NCBI GenBank assembly: GCA_021769885.1
Contig: JAETSA010000010.1
Coordinates: forward strand, 1-64,000
Origin: Bacillota bacterium
Lineage (GTDB): Bacteria > Bacillota > Clostridia > Oscillospirales > Acutalibacteraceae
Direction: 5' to 3'
DNA length: 64,000 nucleotides
Position numbers and translations under genes: made by a program. The notes beneath the pieces were generated by a model that made no database searches, was not told the DNA's origin, and saw only the letters and a list, made by a program, of their open reading frames with translations. Each line of letters starts with the position of its first letter. The first letter of the stretch is position 1. This document shows, in pieces, positions 42,189 through 50,642 of the stretch.

Positions 42189-42650
42189 CCTCGTAGGGGC
42201 GGGCTTCCACGCCCGCCCGAGCGACCTTGCAAATTCGCGAAAGCCTAACGGTTGCCCACAATTGTAGGGGCGATTCACGAATCGCCCGAGCACGGTCGGG
42301 TTTTGCACAAGCCAAACGGTGGTGCAAAAACCCCGTAGGGGCGAACTGCCTCCCTTGTGAAAGGGAGGGGGACCGCGGTAGCGGTGGAGGGATTCCTCGC
42401 CCGAAAACGGACAGCGTGCCCGGGCTGTGGTCTCGCCTGCCGGCTCGGTCGGTGCTTTTGAATACTTCGTATTCAAAGGTCTCCACCGGAGACCCGCGCC
42501 CTCATCCGCCCGCGCACAGTCGGATTTCGCGCAACCCAACGGCGAACCGCAATTCGTAGGGGCGAACTGTGTTCGCCCGCGGGTCGCTGAGGTCAGCGAC
42601 CCCTACAATTTGTAAATCAAATTCACTTCGTGCAGATTTCACGGAAGGTG
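42189..42650. repeat. Intergenic palindromic module array (array 10)
   Basis: Modules: GGGCGGGCTTCC/ACGCCCGCCC (about 42195-42220), GTAGGGGCGATTC/GAATCGCCC (42264-42288), GCCTCCCTTGTGAAAGGGAGG / ACCGCGG...GCGGT (about 42349-42390), the variant double palindrome (42430-42494), GTAGGGGCGAAC/GTTCGCCC (about 42556-42580), and GGGTCGCTGAGGTCAGCGACCC (about 42582-42603). It sits between converging genes. Confidence 0.82.
42430..42494 (-). repeat. Double-palindrome module, copy 5 (reverse, variant stem)
   Basis: Same layout, but the second palindrome is TTTGAATAC/GTATTCAAA instead of CTGCATAC/GTATGCAG. Both arms changed together, so base pairing is kept. Confidence 0.87.
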
Positions 42651-42672
42651 GGTTTTTATGCTCCAATGTGAT

Positions 42673-44457
42673 TTATTTCATCGAACTGACTTCAATAATC
42701 TCGCCCTCGGCGTCTGCCGCTACCGTAAAGGTTGCCGCACTGCCGACGTTCAAAAGCACGACCTTTTCCGCATTTGCGACAGGGACTTTATAGAACGCCG
42801 CGTCGTCCGCTAAGCGAATGTAGAAATACGTTTCGCCGCCGGTGACCACAGAGCGGATTTCCGCGACGGTACCGCTGACTTCCTTGGTTGCGGGTGCTCC
42901 CGAATTGCCCTGGGTTTCCTCGTTCCCCATATTGTCAACGTCGATATCCAGATTTACGCCGTTGCGCTTTAATTCTGCGGCGTAATTTTCGGTGCATTCC
43001 GTTAAGTTATAGCCTGTACCGACAATCGTGGACTGCTTCACATTGACCATCGCATACATTTTTACCAACTGACTGGAATCCTTGAGTGCCATAAAGTAGG
43101 TCGGCTCGCCGCTGATGTTTAAAAGCAGCGGGAAAGTCGCCACATAGCCGTATTGCTGTACCGCGCCCTGCGCCGAGGTTTGTGCGGTCTGCTCCAATGC
43201 ACCGGAAACGGCATAATATTTGGTTTCCTTGGTGCGCTGATTCAACAGCACGAAACCGATGATGGACTGGTCAGAGCTGATAGAGGTGACGCCTGTATAC
43301 ATATACACGTCATCGTTGAGTGCTAAGTAGTTATAGCCTTCACTGGTGACCTTTACATCTGCCTGCCCAATCACGGAGTTGATAAAGCCGCCCGACAGCT
43401 TGCCGTAATAGTTATACTGCGCGTTTAGGATATTTGCAGAATATACGCGATCCAGCCACTGCCATTCGGGGTCGTTCACGGTGCTTTCGGTTTGCAGCTT
43501 GCCGTCTTTTGCGACGGAAACCAGCTGTGTTTCGCCGGTGACTGCGTTGACGACTGCCGCACCGATGACATCCGTACCGCCGAACAGACCGATGGTCTTG
43601 TCGAGTACCGGCACAACCCAATAGGGCTGACCGTTTTCGTCGATTTCAAGATTCGGTGCTTCGAACATCAGGGTCGGATACTGAAAACGCAGATGCCGTG
43701 CCAGATACCGATTGAAATGTTCATCGGGTGTATAGCGCATCCCGCCGTTTTCCAAGCGGACAATCTGCCCCTCTTGCGTGGTCATATCCACAATAATGTA
43801 AGCGGGAATGCCCTCTTTCGTGTTCTTCAGCCACTTAAAAATATCGCCGTAGGCGAGTGCATTGACGCGCACGGGTGTGTTTTTATAGTTGATTTGCGCG
43901 GAATAATCGGAAACCACAAACTGCGAAACATAGTCGGACAGCTCGCCGAGTGTACGTGTGGCAATGTTTTTTGCCGATGTGGAATCCAAGCGCGGAACGC
44001 TTGAAAAGTCAATTTCCGCAACGTCCTCGGCAAAGTCGCCTTCCTCCACCGTCAACAGCTTGCTGTAGGACTGTGCACGGAAAAAGGTTGCGCCGCTGAG
44101 GTAACCAATCAGCCCCACCACGGCAATTACGCCGATGATAATGGCAGGAATTTTCGAGCGTTTGCGCACATAAGGGGAGTATTCGGGTTTGATGAATACT
44201 TTTGTAGACAAAACTGTCAATACAAGATAAATCATCACCACGAATACCACGTAAAGATACAATTCCACCGCCTTAAAGTTCAGCGCGGGAATCATAAAGT
44301 AGTAGAGCACCGCCGCCGCAATTGCCGTCAATATGAGATTGATTGCAATTTTTCTGCCCGCGTGCTCCGGGGGGATGAGGATGTCAGCCGCAGAGGATTT
44401 GCCGTTGTCCTTGCCGCCGCCTGTGAAATCCACATTAATCGGTTCCAAAAAATCCAC
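42673..44457 (-). CDS. Conserved membrane protein with large extracytoplasmic region
   Basis: A 594-residue protein with a short cytoplasmic head (MDFLEPINVDFTGGGKDNGK), three hydrophobic segments (about 35-57, 63-85 and 103-125), then about 460 residues outside. That part has no Cys-rich cluster and ends with an OB- or beta-type region (VSGTVAEIRSVVTGGETYFY and IRLADDAAFYKVPV). I recognise similar proteins from clostridia but no function. It is a lone gene with no clear terminator and repeats downstream. Confidence 0.65.
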   Translation of the reverse strand: MDFLEPINVDFTGGGKDNGKSSAADILIPPEHAGRKIAINLILTAIAAAVLYYFMIPALNFKAVELYLYVVFVVMIYLVLTVLSTKVFIKPEYSPYVRKRSKIPAIIIGVIAVVGLIGYLSGATFFRAQSYSKLLTVEEGDFAEDVAEIDFSSVPRLDSTSAKNIATRTLGELSDYVSQFVVSDYSAQINYKNTPVRVNALAYGDIFKWLKNTKEGIPAYIIVDMTTQEGQIVRLENGGMRYTPDEHFNRYLARHLRFQYPTLMFEAPNLEIDENGQPYWVVPVLDKTIGLFGGTDVIGAAVVNAVTGETQLVSVAKDGKLQTESTVNDPEWQWLDRVYSANILNAQYNYYGKLSGGFINSVIGQADVKVTSEGYNYLALNDDVYMYTGVTSISSDQSIIGFVLLNQRTKETKYYAVSGALEQTAQTSAQGAVQQYGYVATFPLLLNISGEPTYFMALKDSSQLVKMYAMVNVKQSTIVGTGYNLTECTENYAAELKRNGVNLDIDVDNMGNEETQGNSGAPATKEVSGTVAEIRSVVTGGETYFYIRLADDAAFYKVPVANAEKVVLLNVGSAATFTVAADAEGEIIEVSSMK

Positions 44458-44564
44458 TCCTTTTTGTAGTTTTGGAAATTATTACAAGTACAGTATACTT
44501 TATTTTACAGCCGTTTGCAAGAAATTAAACGAAAAGATAGGGGAATGTGGAAAATATTGTGCAA

Positions 44565-44830
44565 ATCGTAGGGGTTGGCGTTCTCGCCTGCCGGCTCGGT
44601 CGGGTTTTGCACAATCCAACGGCGGTACACCAACCGTAGGGGCGTGCATCGCGCGCCCGCGGACGGACAAGGATGTCCGTCCCTACGCGCTCGAATAATA
44701 ATTCGCACCACCCGTAGGGGCCGCCGACTCGGTGGCCCGTTAAAATCTGCTGAAAATTTACGGAACGCGTCTTCGGTCGTTCCCTACAAATCGTAGGGGT
44801 GAACTGCGCGCCCGCGAGTCACTGCAGGCG
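44565..44830. repeat. Intergenic palindromic module array (array 11)
   Basis: Has a truncated double-palindrome tail (TTCTCGCCTGCCGGCTCGG, 44580-44600), GTAGGGGCGTGCATCGCGCGCCC (arms, about 44635-44659), GGACGGACA/TGTCCGTCC (about 44661-44684), GGAACGCGTC...GTCGTTCC (about 44762-44785) and GTAGGGGTGAACTGCGCGCCC. It ends about 10 bp before the nagA stop; no intrinsic terminator for nagA is seen. Confidence 0.78.
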
Positions 44831-44841
44831 GCGAAATTTTT

Positions 44842-45999
44842 TTATATCCGTTTCCCGCTGACGAACACTGCCGAAATGTTTATATCGTCGTCGAACAACA
44901 AGAGGTCCGCATCGTAGCCGACCGCGATTTTGCCCTTGCACTCGCCAATACCGACGACGCGCGCGGGGGTAAGACTTGCCATTTTGACACAGTCGCAAAG
45001 CGGAATCCCGACGGTCTTGTAAAGATTTTTCACCAATACATCGCACGTCGCGACTGACCCTGCCAGACACGAACGGTCTGAGAGGAGCATTACACCGTCC
45101 GAATAGACCACGGACATCCCGTTTTCCTGTGTGAAGCTTTCGCCCTCGTGCAAATCCGAAGCGGCGTATTCGAGACCGTCCGTAATCACATACATTTTGT
45201 CTGCGCCCTTGCATTTATAAATGAGCCGCAGTACGCCCGCAGGCTGATGCCGCAAATCGGCGATAACCTGCACAGTGACACTGTCGTTGACGAGTGCCGC
45301 TTCCACCGTGCCCGCGTGGCGGAATGCGCCGACCTTGTGGCAGGAGGTGCAGGCGTTGTAGAGATGCGTGACATCGCTGTACCCGTTTTGAAACGCGACC
45401 TCGGCAGTGTCGTAATCCGCCGTAGAGTGTGCCACGGATGCCACCGCACCGTGCGCACGAATCGCTTTGCCGAGGCTCAGCCCACCGTCGGTTTCGGGTG
45501 CCGCGCCGACGATTTTGATGCCGTCCCAGTACGAGAGCAGGTCTTCATAATCCTCTTGGGCGGGGACGAGGATGTTTTCGGGGCTTTGCGCGCCGCACAT
45601 ATTGGGCGATAGGAACGGTCCTTCCAAATGTGCGCCGAGGATGTGTACCTTGTCGGTTGCCGTTTGTGCTTCGCGGATACCGTCTATCGCTGTTTTCAGC
45701 TGTGCAATCGGTGCGGCAAGCGTGGTCGGCAGAATCGAAGTCGTGCCGTGCTTGGCGTGCGCCTCGCACATTTTGACAACGGCATCCTTGCCGCCCATCG
45801 CGGAATATCCGCCGCCGCCGTGTACGTGTAAATCGATAAAGCCGGGCGCAAGGTATTGCCCGTCACCGTCGATGACCTCTGCGCCCTGCGGTGCGTCAAT
45901 ATGCGGCTGAACGGCGGTGATTTTGCCGTTTTCCACGGCGACCTCGCCGAAAACAACTTCATTTTCTTTTATGATGTTTACATTTTTAAATATGGTCAT
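44842..45999 (-). CDS. nagA: N-acetylglucosamine-6-phosphate deacetylase
   Basis: Removes the acetyl group from GlcNAc-6-P, channelling amino sugars to glycolysis or cell-wall precursor synthesis. The 385-residue amidohydrolase has PGFIDLHVHGGGGYSAMGG, LGAHLEGPFLSPNMCGAQ, DVTHLYNACTS, IADLRHQPAGVLRL (unusual RHQP, where HxSP-like patterns are frequent) and VITDGLE. nagB is not adjacent. It is preceded by a 150-bp gap to the phosphodiesterase gene on the same strand. Confidence 0.93.
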   Translation of the reverse strand: MTIFKNVNIIKENEVVFGEVAVENGKITAVQPHIDAPQGAEVIDGDGQYLAPGFIDLHVHGGGGYSAMGGKDAVVKMCEAHAKHGTTSILPTTLAAPIAQLKTAIDGIREAQTATDKVHILGAHLEGPFLSPNMCGAQSPENILVPAQEDYEDLLSYWDGIKIVGAAPETDGGLSLGKAIRAHGAVASVAHSTADYDTAEVAFQNGYSDVTHLYNACTSCHKVGAFRHAGTVEAALVNDSVTVQVIADLRHQPAGVLRLIYKCKGADKMYVITDGLEYAASDLHEGESFTQENGMSVVYSDGVMLLSDRSCLAGSVATCDVLVKNLYKTVGIPLCDCVKMASLTPARVVGIGECKGKIAVGYDADLLLFDDDINISAVFVSGKRI

Positions 46000-46144
46000 A
46001 TGTTATTGTCCTTTCTTAAGCTGAGGAGAGTCGAACCCAATATGGTTTTAAATGCCCTATTTCCGCTGAAACTGCGTTAAAAATCTCGGCATACGGCAGT
46101 ATGCCGTCGATTTTGTGCCTTGTTTCAACAAAAATATGACTATT

Positions 46145-46630
46145 TTAAACTGCGAAGCACCGAAAATTCGCTGTGAAGCACAGCACCTCGCCTTTATCGG
46201 TAATATCCACAATGCCGTAAGAGCCTTCGCGAATACTGCCCGGGCACAAAAACCAAATGCCGTCCAAGCGTTCGGCACGCGGAATATGCGTGTGCCCGTA
46301 AAGCACAATATCCGCTCCGCTTTCGTGTGCCGCCTCTAAAAGCATTTGCAGTCCGCTTTTCACAAACCGCGTGTGCCCGTGCAGGGCAAGAAAAAGTTTT
46401 CCCGACAGAGGCAAAAGCACTTCTTTCGGCAGTTCAGAGTAAAAGTCACAATTTCCGCAGACGGCTGTAAATTTTTTATTCACAAGCTCTTTTTCCACAG
46501 ACGTCATTTTTAAATCGGACTCTCCGTCGCCGAGAAAGAAAACGGCATCCGCCTCGCGGTGCAGGCGAAGTGCTTCGGCAAGTGAAAAGTAATCGCGGTG
46601 CGAATCGGACAGCACCAGTGCACGAAACAT
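46145..46630 (-). CDS. YfcE/MJ0936-type metallophosphoesterase
   Basis: A 161-residue calcineurin-like phosphoesterase. Metal-binding motifs appear in order: LVLSDSHRD (DxH), FLGDGESD (GDxxxD), VCGNCD (GNxD), ALHGH and YGHTHIPRAE (GHTH). Relatives hydrolyse phosphodiester bonds of unknown natural substrates. Start 46630 follows AAAGGA; a longer start at 46672 would run into the divergent gene's promoter region. It diverges from the small-protein trio by 60 bp. Confidence 0.9.
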   Translation of the reverse strand: MFRALVLSDSHRDYFSLAEALRLHREADAVFFLGDGESDLKMTSVEKELVNKKFTAVCGNCDFYSELPKEVLLPLSGKLFLALHGHTRFVKSGLQMLLEAAHESGADIVLYGHTHIPRAERLDGIWFLCPGSIREGSYGIVDITDKGEVLCFTANFRCFAV

Positions 46631-46690
46631 ATTTTCAGCGTCCTTTACATAGTATTGGAATAAGTATAACAAATCAGTGAGGTGTTTGCA

Positions 46691-46915
46691 ATGCAGGAGA
46701 AAGGTTTTTTAGACAAAATGGTGGCAGAACTGAAAAACAAGGGGACAAAAAAGGAAGCGGAGGACTATTTAATGCAGCAGCTGTCACCTGCACAGTCCGA
46801 AAAACTGCAGGCGGTACTGCAGGATGAAAATGCGGCGAAGGAATTGCTTTCCACGCCGCAGGCACAAAGTCTTTTAAAAAAATTGATGGGGGATCAAAAT
46901 GGACAGCATCAGTGA
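46691..46915 (+). CDS. Small helical protein, first of a trio
   Basis: A 74-residue protein, highly helical and charged: MQEKGFLDKMVAELKNKGTK, then DYLMQQLSPAQSEKLQAVLQ and AKELLSTPQAQSLLKKLMG. No membrane segment. GTGAGGTG precedes ATG 46691. It overlaps the next gene by 17 bases, so the two are translationally coupled. Function unknown. Confidence 0.7.
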   Translation: MQEKGFLDKMVAELKNKGTKKEAEDYLMQQLSPAQSEKLQAVLQDENAAKELLSTPQAQSLLKKLMGDQNGQHQ

Positions 46916-47246
46916 ACTGCTATCAAGTGTCAGTCCTGAGGAATTGGAACGGCTCAAGGGCGTGGCGCAAAGCCTGATTGCGCAAAACGGCGCGGAGCAG
47001 GGGAGCAAATCCGCCCCGACGCCGCAAAAATCACAGGAAAGCGGCGGTGTCGGTTCACTGTTCGGTGCGGATACGGCAAAAATGCTCGCCACTGTAGCGG
47101 GACAGCTGAACCGAGAGGATGACCGCACAAAATTCATCGCGGCGTTGAAGCCGCTTTTGTCTGAAGAACGCCGCAAGCGGGCGGACGAAGCGATGCGCTT
47201 CTTGCGCCTAATGGACACATTACCGCTGTTGAAGGGGCTGTTTTGA
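46899..47246 (+). CDS. Small protein, second of a trio
   Basis: A 115-residue protein with two halves joined by a Gly/Ser/Gln/Pro linker: MDSISELLSSVSPEELERLK, then the linker (about 35-55), then KMLATVAGQLNREDDRTKF and LLSEERRKRADEAMRFLRLM ending LPLLKGLF. The last segment is of a type seen as the tail of several small clostridial proteins. No signal peptide. Function unknown. Confidence 0.7.
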   Translation: MDSISELLSSVSPEELERLKGVAQSLIAQNGAEQGSKSAPTPQKSQESGGVGSLFGADTAKMLATVAGQLNREDDRTKFIAALKPLLSEERRKRADEAMRFLRLMDTLPLLKGLF

Positions 47247-47247
47247 T

Positions 47248-47679
47248 ATGCGGGAATACACATATGACGAGTTACAGCAGATGCAGGAAAAAGCCTTGGA
47301 ACGCGTCCGCAATATGCAAAAATATTCCGAAGAAGCAGTCAAGGGGACAGTAGACGCATCAAAATCGGTGCAAAGAACCGCGCCGCCCGAAAAACCGCGC
47401 CCGACACCGACCGAAGCTGTAAAGAAACCGCAGGGCAGAATCAAAATGCCGCTGAATCTGCCAGAAAATAAAGACCTCGTGTACCCAAGCTTTCAGGAAT
47501 ATTTTGCGCCCGAAACGAAAAAAACACAGCAGCTGACCACACAGAAAAACAAGGCGACGCTGTTGGATTCCGTTTTGAAAGAACCCGATGAAGCAATGCT
47601 GTTTTCGCTTTTATTGCTGTTAAAATCCGAGGGCGCGGACGAAGCATTGATGATGGCATTGTTGTATATTATGTCGTAG
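47248..47679 (+). CDS. Small protein, third of a trio
   Basis: A 143-residue protein: charged helix first (REYTYDELQQMQEKALERVR), Pro-rich basic middle (about 45-70), and a hydrophobic C-terminal segment (EAMLFSLLLLLKSEGADEAL and MMALLYIMS). It starts one base after the previous stop. The three genes together look like one functional unit, perhaps at the inner face of a membrane or in spore morphogenesis; neither is shown. Confidence 0.7.
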   Translation: MREYTYDELQQMQEKALERVRNMQKYSEEAVKGTVDASKSVQRTAPPEKPRPTPTEAVKKPQGRIKMPLNLPENKDLVYPSFQEYFAPETKKTQQLTTQKNKATLLDSVLKEPDEAMLFSLLLLLKSEGADEALMMALLYIMS

Positions 47680-47696
47680 AGCGGGTTTATGGGGGA

Positions 47697-48182
47697 TTTC
47701 GTAGGGGCGATTTTGCACAAACTCAACGGTGGCACACAAATCTTGTAGGGGCGATTCACGAATCGCCCGAGCACGGTCAGATTTTGCGTAAACCCAATAG
47801 CGGGCGTGGAAGCCCGCCACTACGCGCAACTTCAATTTATTTTGTACGGATTCCACGGAACGACACTTAAGGTCGTACCCTACACGCGTAGGGGCGAACT
47901 GTGTTCGCCCGCGGGTCGCCGAGTCGGCGCCCCCTACAATTTGTAAATCAAACCCACCTTGTGTGGCGTGAGAATCTTCCAAGCGGACAGCGTGCCCGGG
48001 CTGTCCCTACGGCGTGTAAATAACGCGCCGACTGTAGGAGCGCTTCACGAATCGCCCGTGGATGGGTCGTCGGGGTACGGCTTCGCGACATTTTCCCTAA
48101 TAGGGGAATCTTCGCCGACCCCTACATACTATATCCAAATTCACATTGTTCTATGTGAGATTCTTCTCCTGACGGCTCAAAG
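47697..48182. repeat. Intergenic palindromic module array (array 12)
   Basis: Between converging genes. It includes GTAGGGGCGATTC/GAATCGCCC (47745-47769), GGGCGTGGAAGCCCGCC (about 47803-47818), GGAACGAC...GTCGTACC (about 47858-47878), GTAGGGGCGAAC/GTTCGCCC (about 47888-47911), GACAGC...GCTGTCC (about 47982-48006), GCTTCACGAATCGCCC (mixed arms), TTTCCCTAATAGGGGAA, and the GAGATTCTTCTCCTGACGGCTCA module (48150-48182). No gene. Confidence 0.78.
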
Positions 48183-48184
48183 TG

Positions 48185-48220
48185 ACAAAACTGTGCAGAT
48201 GTTGTTCTGCACAGTTTTGT
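48185..48220. terminator. Palindromic hairpin between converging genes
   Basis: ACAAAACTGTGCAGA (48185-48199) pairs perfectly with TCTGCACAGTTTTGT (48206-48220). T/A-rich feet on both sides make it a likely terminator for either strand, although the T-run is only four bases. Confidence 0.65.
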
Positions 48221-48299
48221 CCGCTTTATTTTTGGATGTTGGGATAGAATGAGATTGCACAATATGCCGTTCAGACTATCTGCATTTTGAATACATTCT

Positions 48300-48608
48300 T
48301 TATTTTTCCTCGTAATCTGCGTTGTCGGCGGGTTGACTGCCATCCAAGCCCGCATTGCGAATTACAGCTTGCGCGTAAGCCTCTAAAAGATAGGTATCGC
48401 CGTCCTCACATTCCGCACAAAGCGTGGCAGGTTCAGCAGCAGCCGTCAGCCAATCCTTGTCAAACGGATTTCTGTCCAATATTTCATCATCGCCATCCGG
48501 CTGCCGTGCCGCATACAAACCGTTGTTCAAGCCCGTACAATAAACATCATCTAAAAACGCTTCTAATTGTATATGGTTCATTTTTAGTATAGCACTGTAA
48601 TTATCCAT
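48300..48608 (-). CDS. Hypothetical protein, acidic, 102 residues
   Basis: Not recognised. An acidic protein with MNHIQLEAFLDDVYCTGLNN near the N-terminus, a Cys pair CAEC around residue 65, and an acidic tail. It overlaps the upstream membrane-anchored gene by 8 bases; GGAGACAAAG lies before ATG 48608. The two are one transcription unit. Confidence 0.6.
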   Translation of the reverse strand: MDNYSAILKMNHIQLEAFLDDVYCTGLNNGLYAARQPDGDDEILDRNPFDKDWLTAAAEPATLCAECEDGDTYLLEAYAQAVIRNAGLDGSQPADNADYEEK

Positions 48609-49062
48609 CTACTTTGTCTCCTTGCGTGTCGGAAGCATCCAACCGATAAAAATGTATCTTATCCCCGATATCATAATATGTGCTTTCTTTCACTTCTGCT
48701 GTAAATTCGGAATCTTTTTTGAACGTACCCACCCAATGCTCCAAGCGTGCATCGCCCGATATTGTTCGAATGTCTCCGTCACGGACAACACTTGACAGTG
48801 GATACACGTCCAACCCTGTTGCCGGACCGATTTCAACCGCAATGTCAACGGTTTCGCCGTTGTGATTTATCGTTCCGGTTCCTGCACCCAAATCGTCAAT
48901 TGAAAATGTAATCGCGCCGTTGTTGGATTTCCATACCGTTCCCGGTTGGTCACAGGGTCTTTTTCCTAAATATGATTTATAATGTGTCAGAACGAAAGCG
49001 ACAGTAACAATGAATAGCAGAGATAAAACAATAAGCCATCCTTTTTTATGCATTTTTTTCAT
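48601..49062 (-). CDS. Membrane-anchored protein, 153 residues
   Basis: Not recognised. A basic head and one hydrophobic helix (KKGWLIVLSLLFIVTVAFVL), then a 125-residue extracytoplasmic domain with IEIGP/GLDVYPLS-type beta strands and a single Cys. The start at 49062 follows GGAGGCGTGTCTT; longer frames run into repeats. It overlaps the next gene by 8 bases. Confidence 0.62.
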   Translation of the reverse strand: MKKMHKKGWLIVLSLLFIVTVAFVLTHYKSYLGKRPCDQPGTVWKSNNGAITFSIDDLGAGTGTINHNGETVDIAVEIGPATGLDVYPLSSVVRDGDIRTISGDARLEHWVGTFKKDSEFTAEVKESTYYDIGDKIHFYRLDASDTQGDKVDG

Positions 49063-49194
49063 AAGACACGCCTCCGTTTTGTGCGCAAATGTACGCAATT
49101 TCATAACTGAACAGGGAATTGATGCGAATTGCTTGGATTTATTTCCCGGTGTATGTGAATTGCAGAGCAAGGCACAATTACGCAAATCCCGACG

Positions 49195-49398
49195 GTGAAT
49201 GGAACCCAAATGTAGGTGAGATGCACGAATCACTCGTGCAAAGTGAAAAATCAGCACAACCCAATGGCAAAACACCAATCGTGGGGGCGCGCAATGCGCG
49301 CCTGCGGGACGCTGAGGTCAGCGTCCCCTACGTGAGTACCCAATCACCCCGCGAATTGGCAAAACGGACAGCCACGAGGACTGTCCGTACGAGTTTTC
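49195..49398. repeat. Intergenic palindromic module array (array 13)
   Basis: Degenerate copies: GTAGGTGAGATGCACGAATCACTC (a decayed GTAGGGGCG hairpin), GTGGGGGCGCGCAATGCGCGCC (about 49280-49302), GGGACGCTGAGGTCAGCGTCCC (about 49305-49326) and GGACAGCC...GGACTGTCC (about 49366-49388). The first copy has lost most pairing, so this array seems older than others. The remaining part (49063-49194) holds nothing I can name. Confidence 0.75.
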
Positions 49399-49402
49399 GT
49401 GT

Positions 49403-50512
49403 TTACGCCTTTGCCGCTTCTGCGGTGATTTTTTGCATTTCCGCCATTTTCTTTTCCATATCCGCGACCAGTGTGAATTGCGTGCGGCAACGGACGAGGT
49501 TATGTTCAGGGTATTCCGTTTTAAAATATGTGTCGCCGTTCAAATAATCGGTTAAAAAGCGCATACCGCATTCAAAGGTCATCAGCTTTGCAGAAAACGG
49601 CAGATATTCGATTTCACGCGCCCAAAGGCTGTCCTTTGCCGTGTGCAAATACCCTTCGATATAGGCTTTATACAGCGGCAGGCTTAAAGAAACCTTGGAA
49701 AGGTCTTTTTCATCCTCACTTGCGGTGTTTGCACCGAAACGGATGCTGTCGCCGAAGTCGTACAGCGAAAGCCCGGGCATTACAGTGTCCAAATCTATAA
49801 TGCAAATGCCCTGATTGGTTTTGCTATCAAATAAGATGTTATTCAGCTTTGTATCGTTGTGCGTTACACGCAGCGGCAGTTCGCGTTTTTCAATCAAATC
49901 AAGCAGAACGTGTGTATCTGCCTCACGGTCACGGACAAACTGAATTTCCGCTGCCACCGTATCCCGCCGTCCGGAGCGGTTTTCCTGCACAGCGGTTTCA
50001 AAATCCAAAAAGCGCGAATATGTATTGTGGAAATTCGGGATGGTTTCTGCCAGCGTTTCGGCGGGGTAGTCTGCCAAAGCCTTTTGGAACGCGCCGAAAG
50101 CAAGCCCCGAATTGTAAAACACCTCTGCGCTGTCAATCGTATTGCAGGTGTAAACATCGTCTACATAACGGTAGCAGCGCCAGCAGTCCCCGTTTGCATC
50201 CGTGGCGTAGTATTTCCCGTCCTGTGCCGGTAAAAAGCAAAGCGTTTCGCGGTCAGGGTCGCCGCCGCGTGCCGCAATTTTTTCGCGCAAAAAGGAAGTT
50301 ACGCCGACAATGTTCTGCATCAGCGCGTCAGGGTCTTTAAATACATTGGTGTTGATGCGCTGCACGGTGTAATCCGATTTTTTTCCGTTTTCCTCGAAAT
50401 GCAGAACGAAGGTTGCGTTGATGTGCCCGTCGTTTTTTACGGTATATCCTAAATAGTTGCCTGTGATGGGAAAATTATTTTGAATAAAAGATAAATCAAA
50501 TTGCGGTGTCAC
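49403..50512 (-). CDS. Aminoglycoside-phosphotransferase-fold kinase, NahK-like
   Basis: A 369-residue kinase with the Brenner motif VTHNDTKLNNILF, the metal motif ICIIDLDTVMPG and YDFGDSIRFG. This set and length resemble N-acetylhexosamine 1-kinase (NahK) of bifidobacteria, which phosphorylates GlcNAc/GalNAc at C1; other sugar or amino alcohol kinases of the fold cannot be excluded. The start is GTG at 50512, ten bases after AAAGGG; longer frames reach into the tandem repeat. It diverges from a small membrane gene. nagA nearby also handles amino sugars. Confidence 0.82.
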   Translation of the reverse strand: MTPQFDLSFIQNNFPITGNYLGYTVKNDGHINATFVLHFEENGKKSDYTVQRINTNVFKDPDALMQNIVGVTSFLREKIAARGGDPDRETLCFLPAQDGKYYATDANGDCWRCYRYVDDVYTCNTIDSAEVFYNSGLAFGAFQKALADYPAETLAETIPNFHNTYSRFLDFETAVQENRSGRRDTVAAEIQFVRDREADTHVLLDLIEKRELPLRVTHNDTKLNNILFDSKTNQGICIIDLDTVMPGLSLYDFGDSIRFGANTASEDEKDLSKVSLSLPLYKAYIEGYLHTAKDSLWAREIEYLPFSAKLMTFECGMRFLTDYLNGDTYFKTEYPEHNLVRCRTQFTLVADMEKKMAEMQKITAEAAKA

Positions 50513-50598
50513 GAAAACAACACCCTTTCTTACAATATTCGATAGTAACTCTATTATTATAAACTGTTTTTTTCGTTTCGTCAATGTGATTTTATTTT

Positions 50599-50638
50599 CT
50601 CGGGATTTCTCGGGATTTCTCGGAATTTCTCGGAATTT
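50599..50638. repeat. Four tandem 10-bp repeats CTCGGRATTT
   Basis: CTCGGGATTT twice (50599-50618) followed by CTCGGAATTT twice (50619-50638), exactly 10 bp, one helical turn, per unit. They sit between two divergent genes and five bases before a promoter (50643-50670). Confidence 0.9.
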
Positions 50639-50642
50639 CCTC

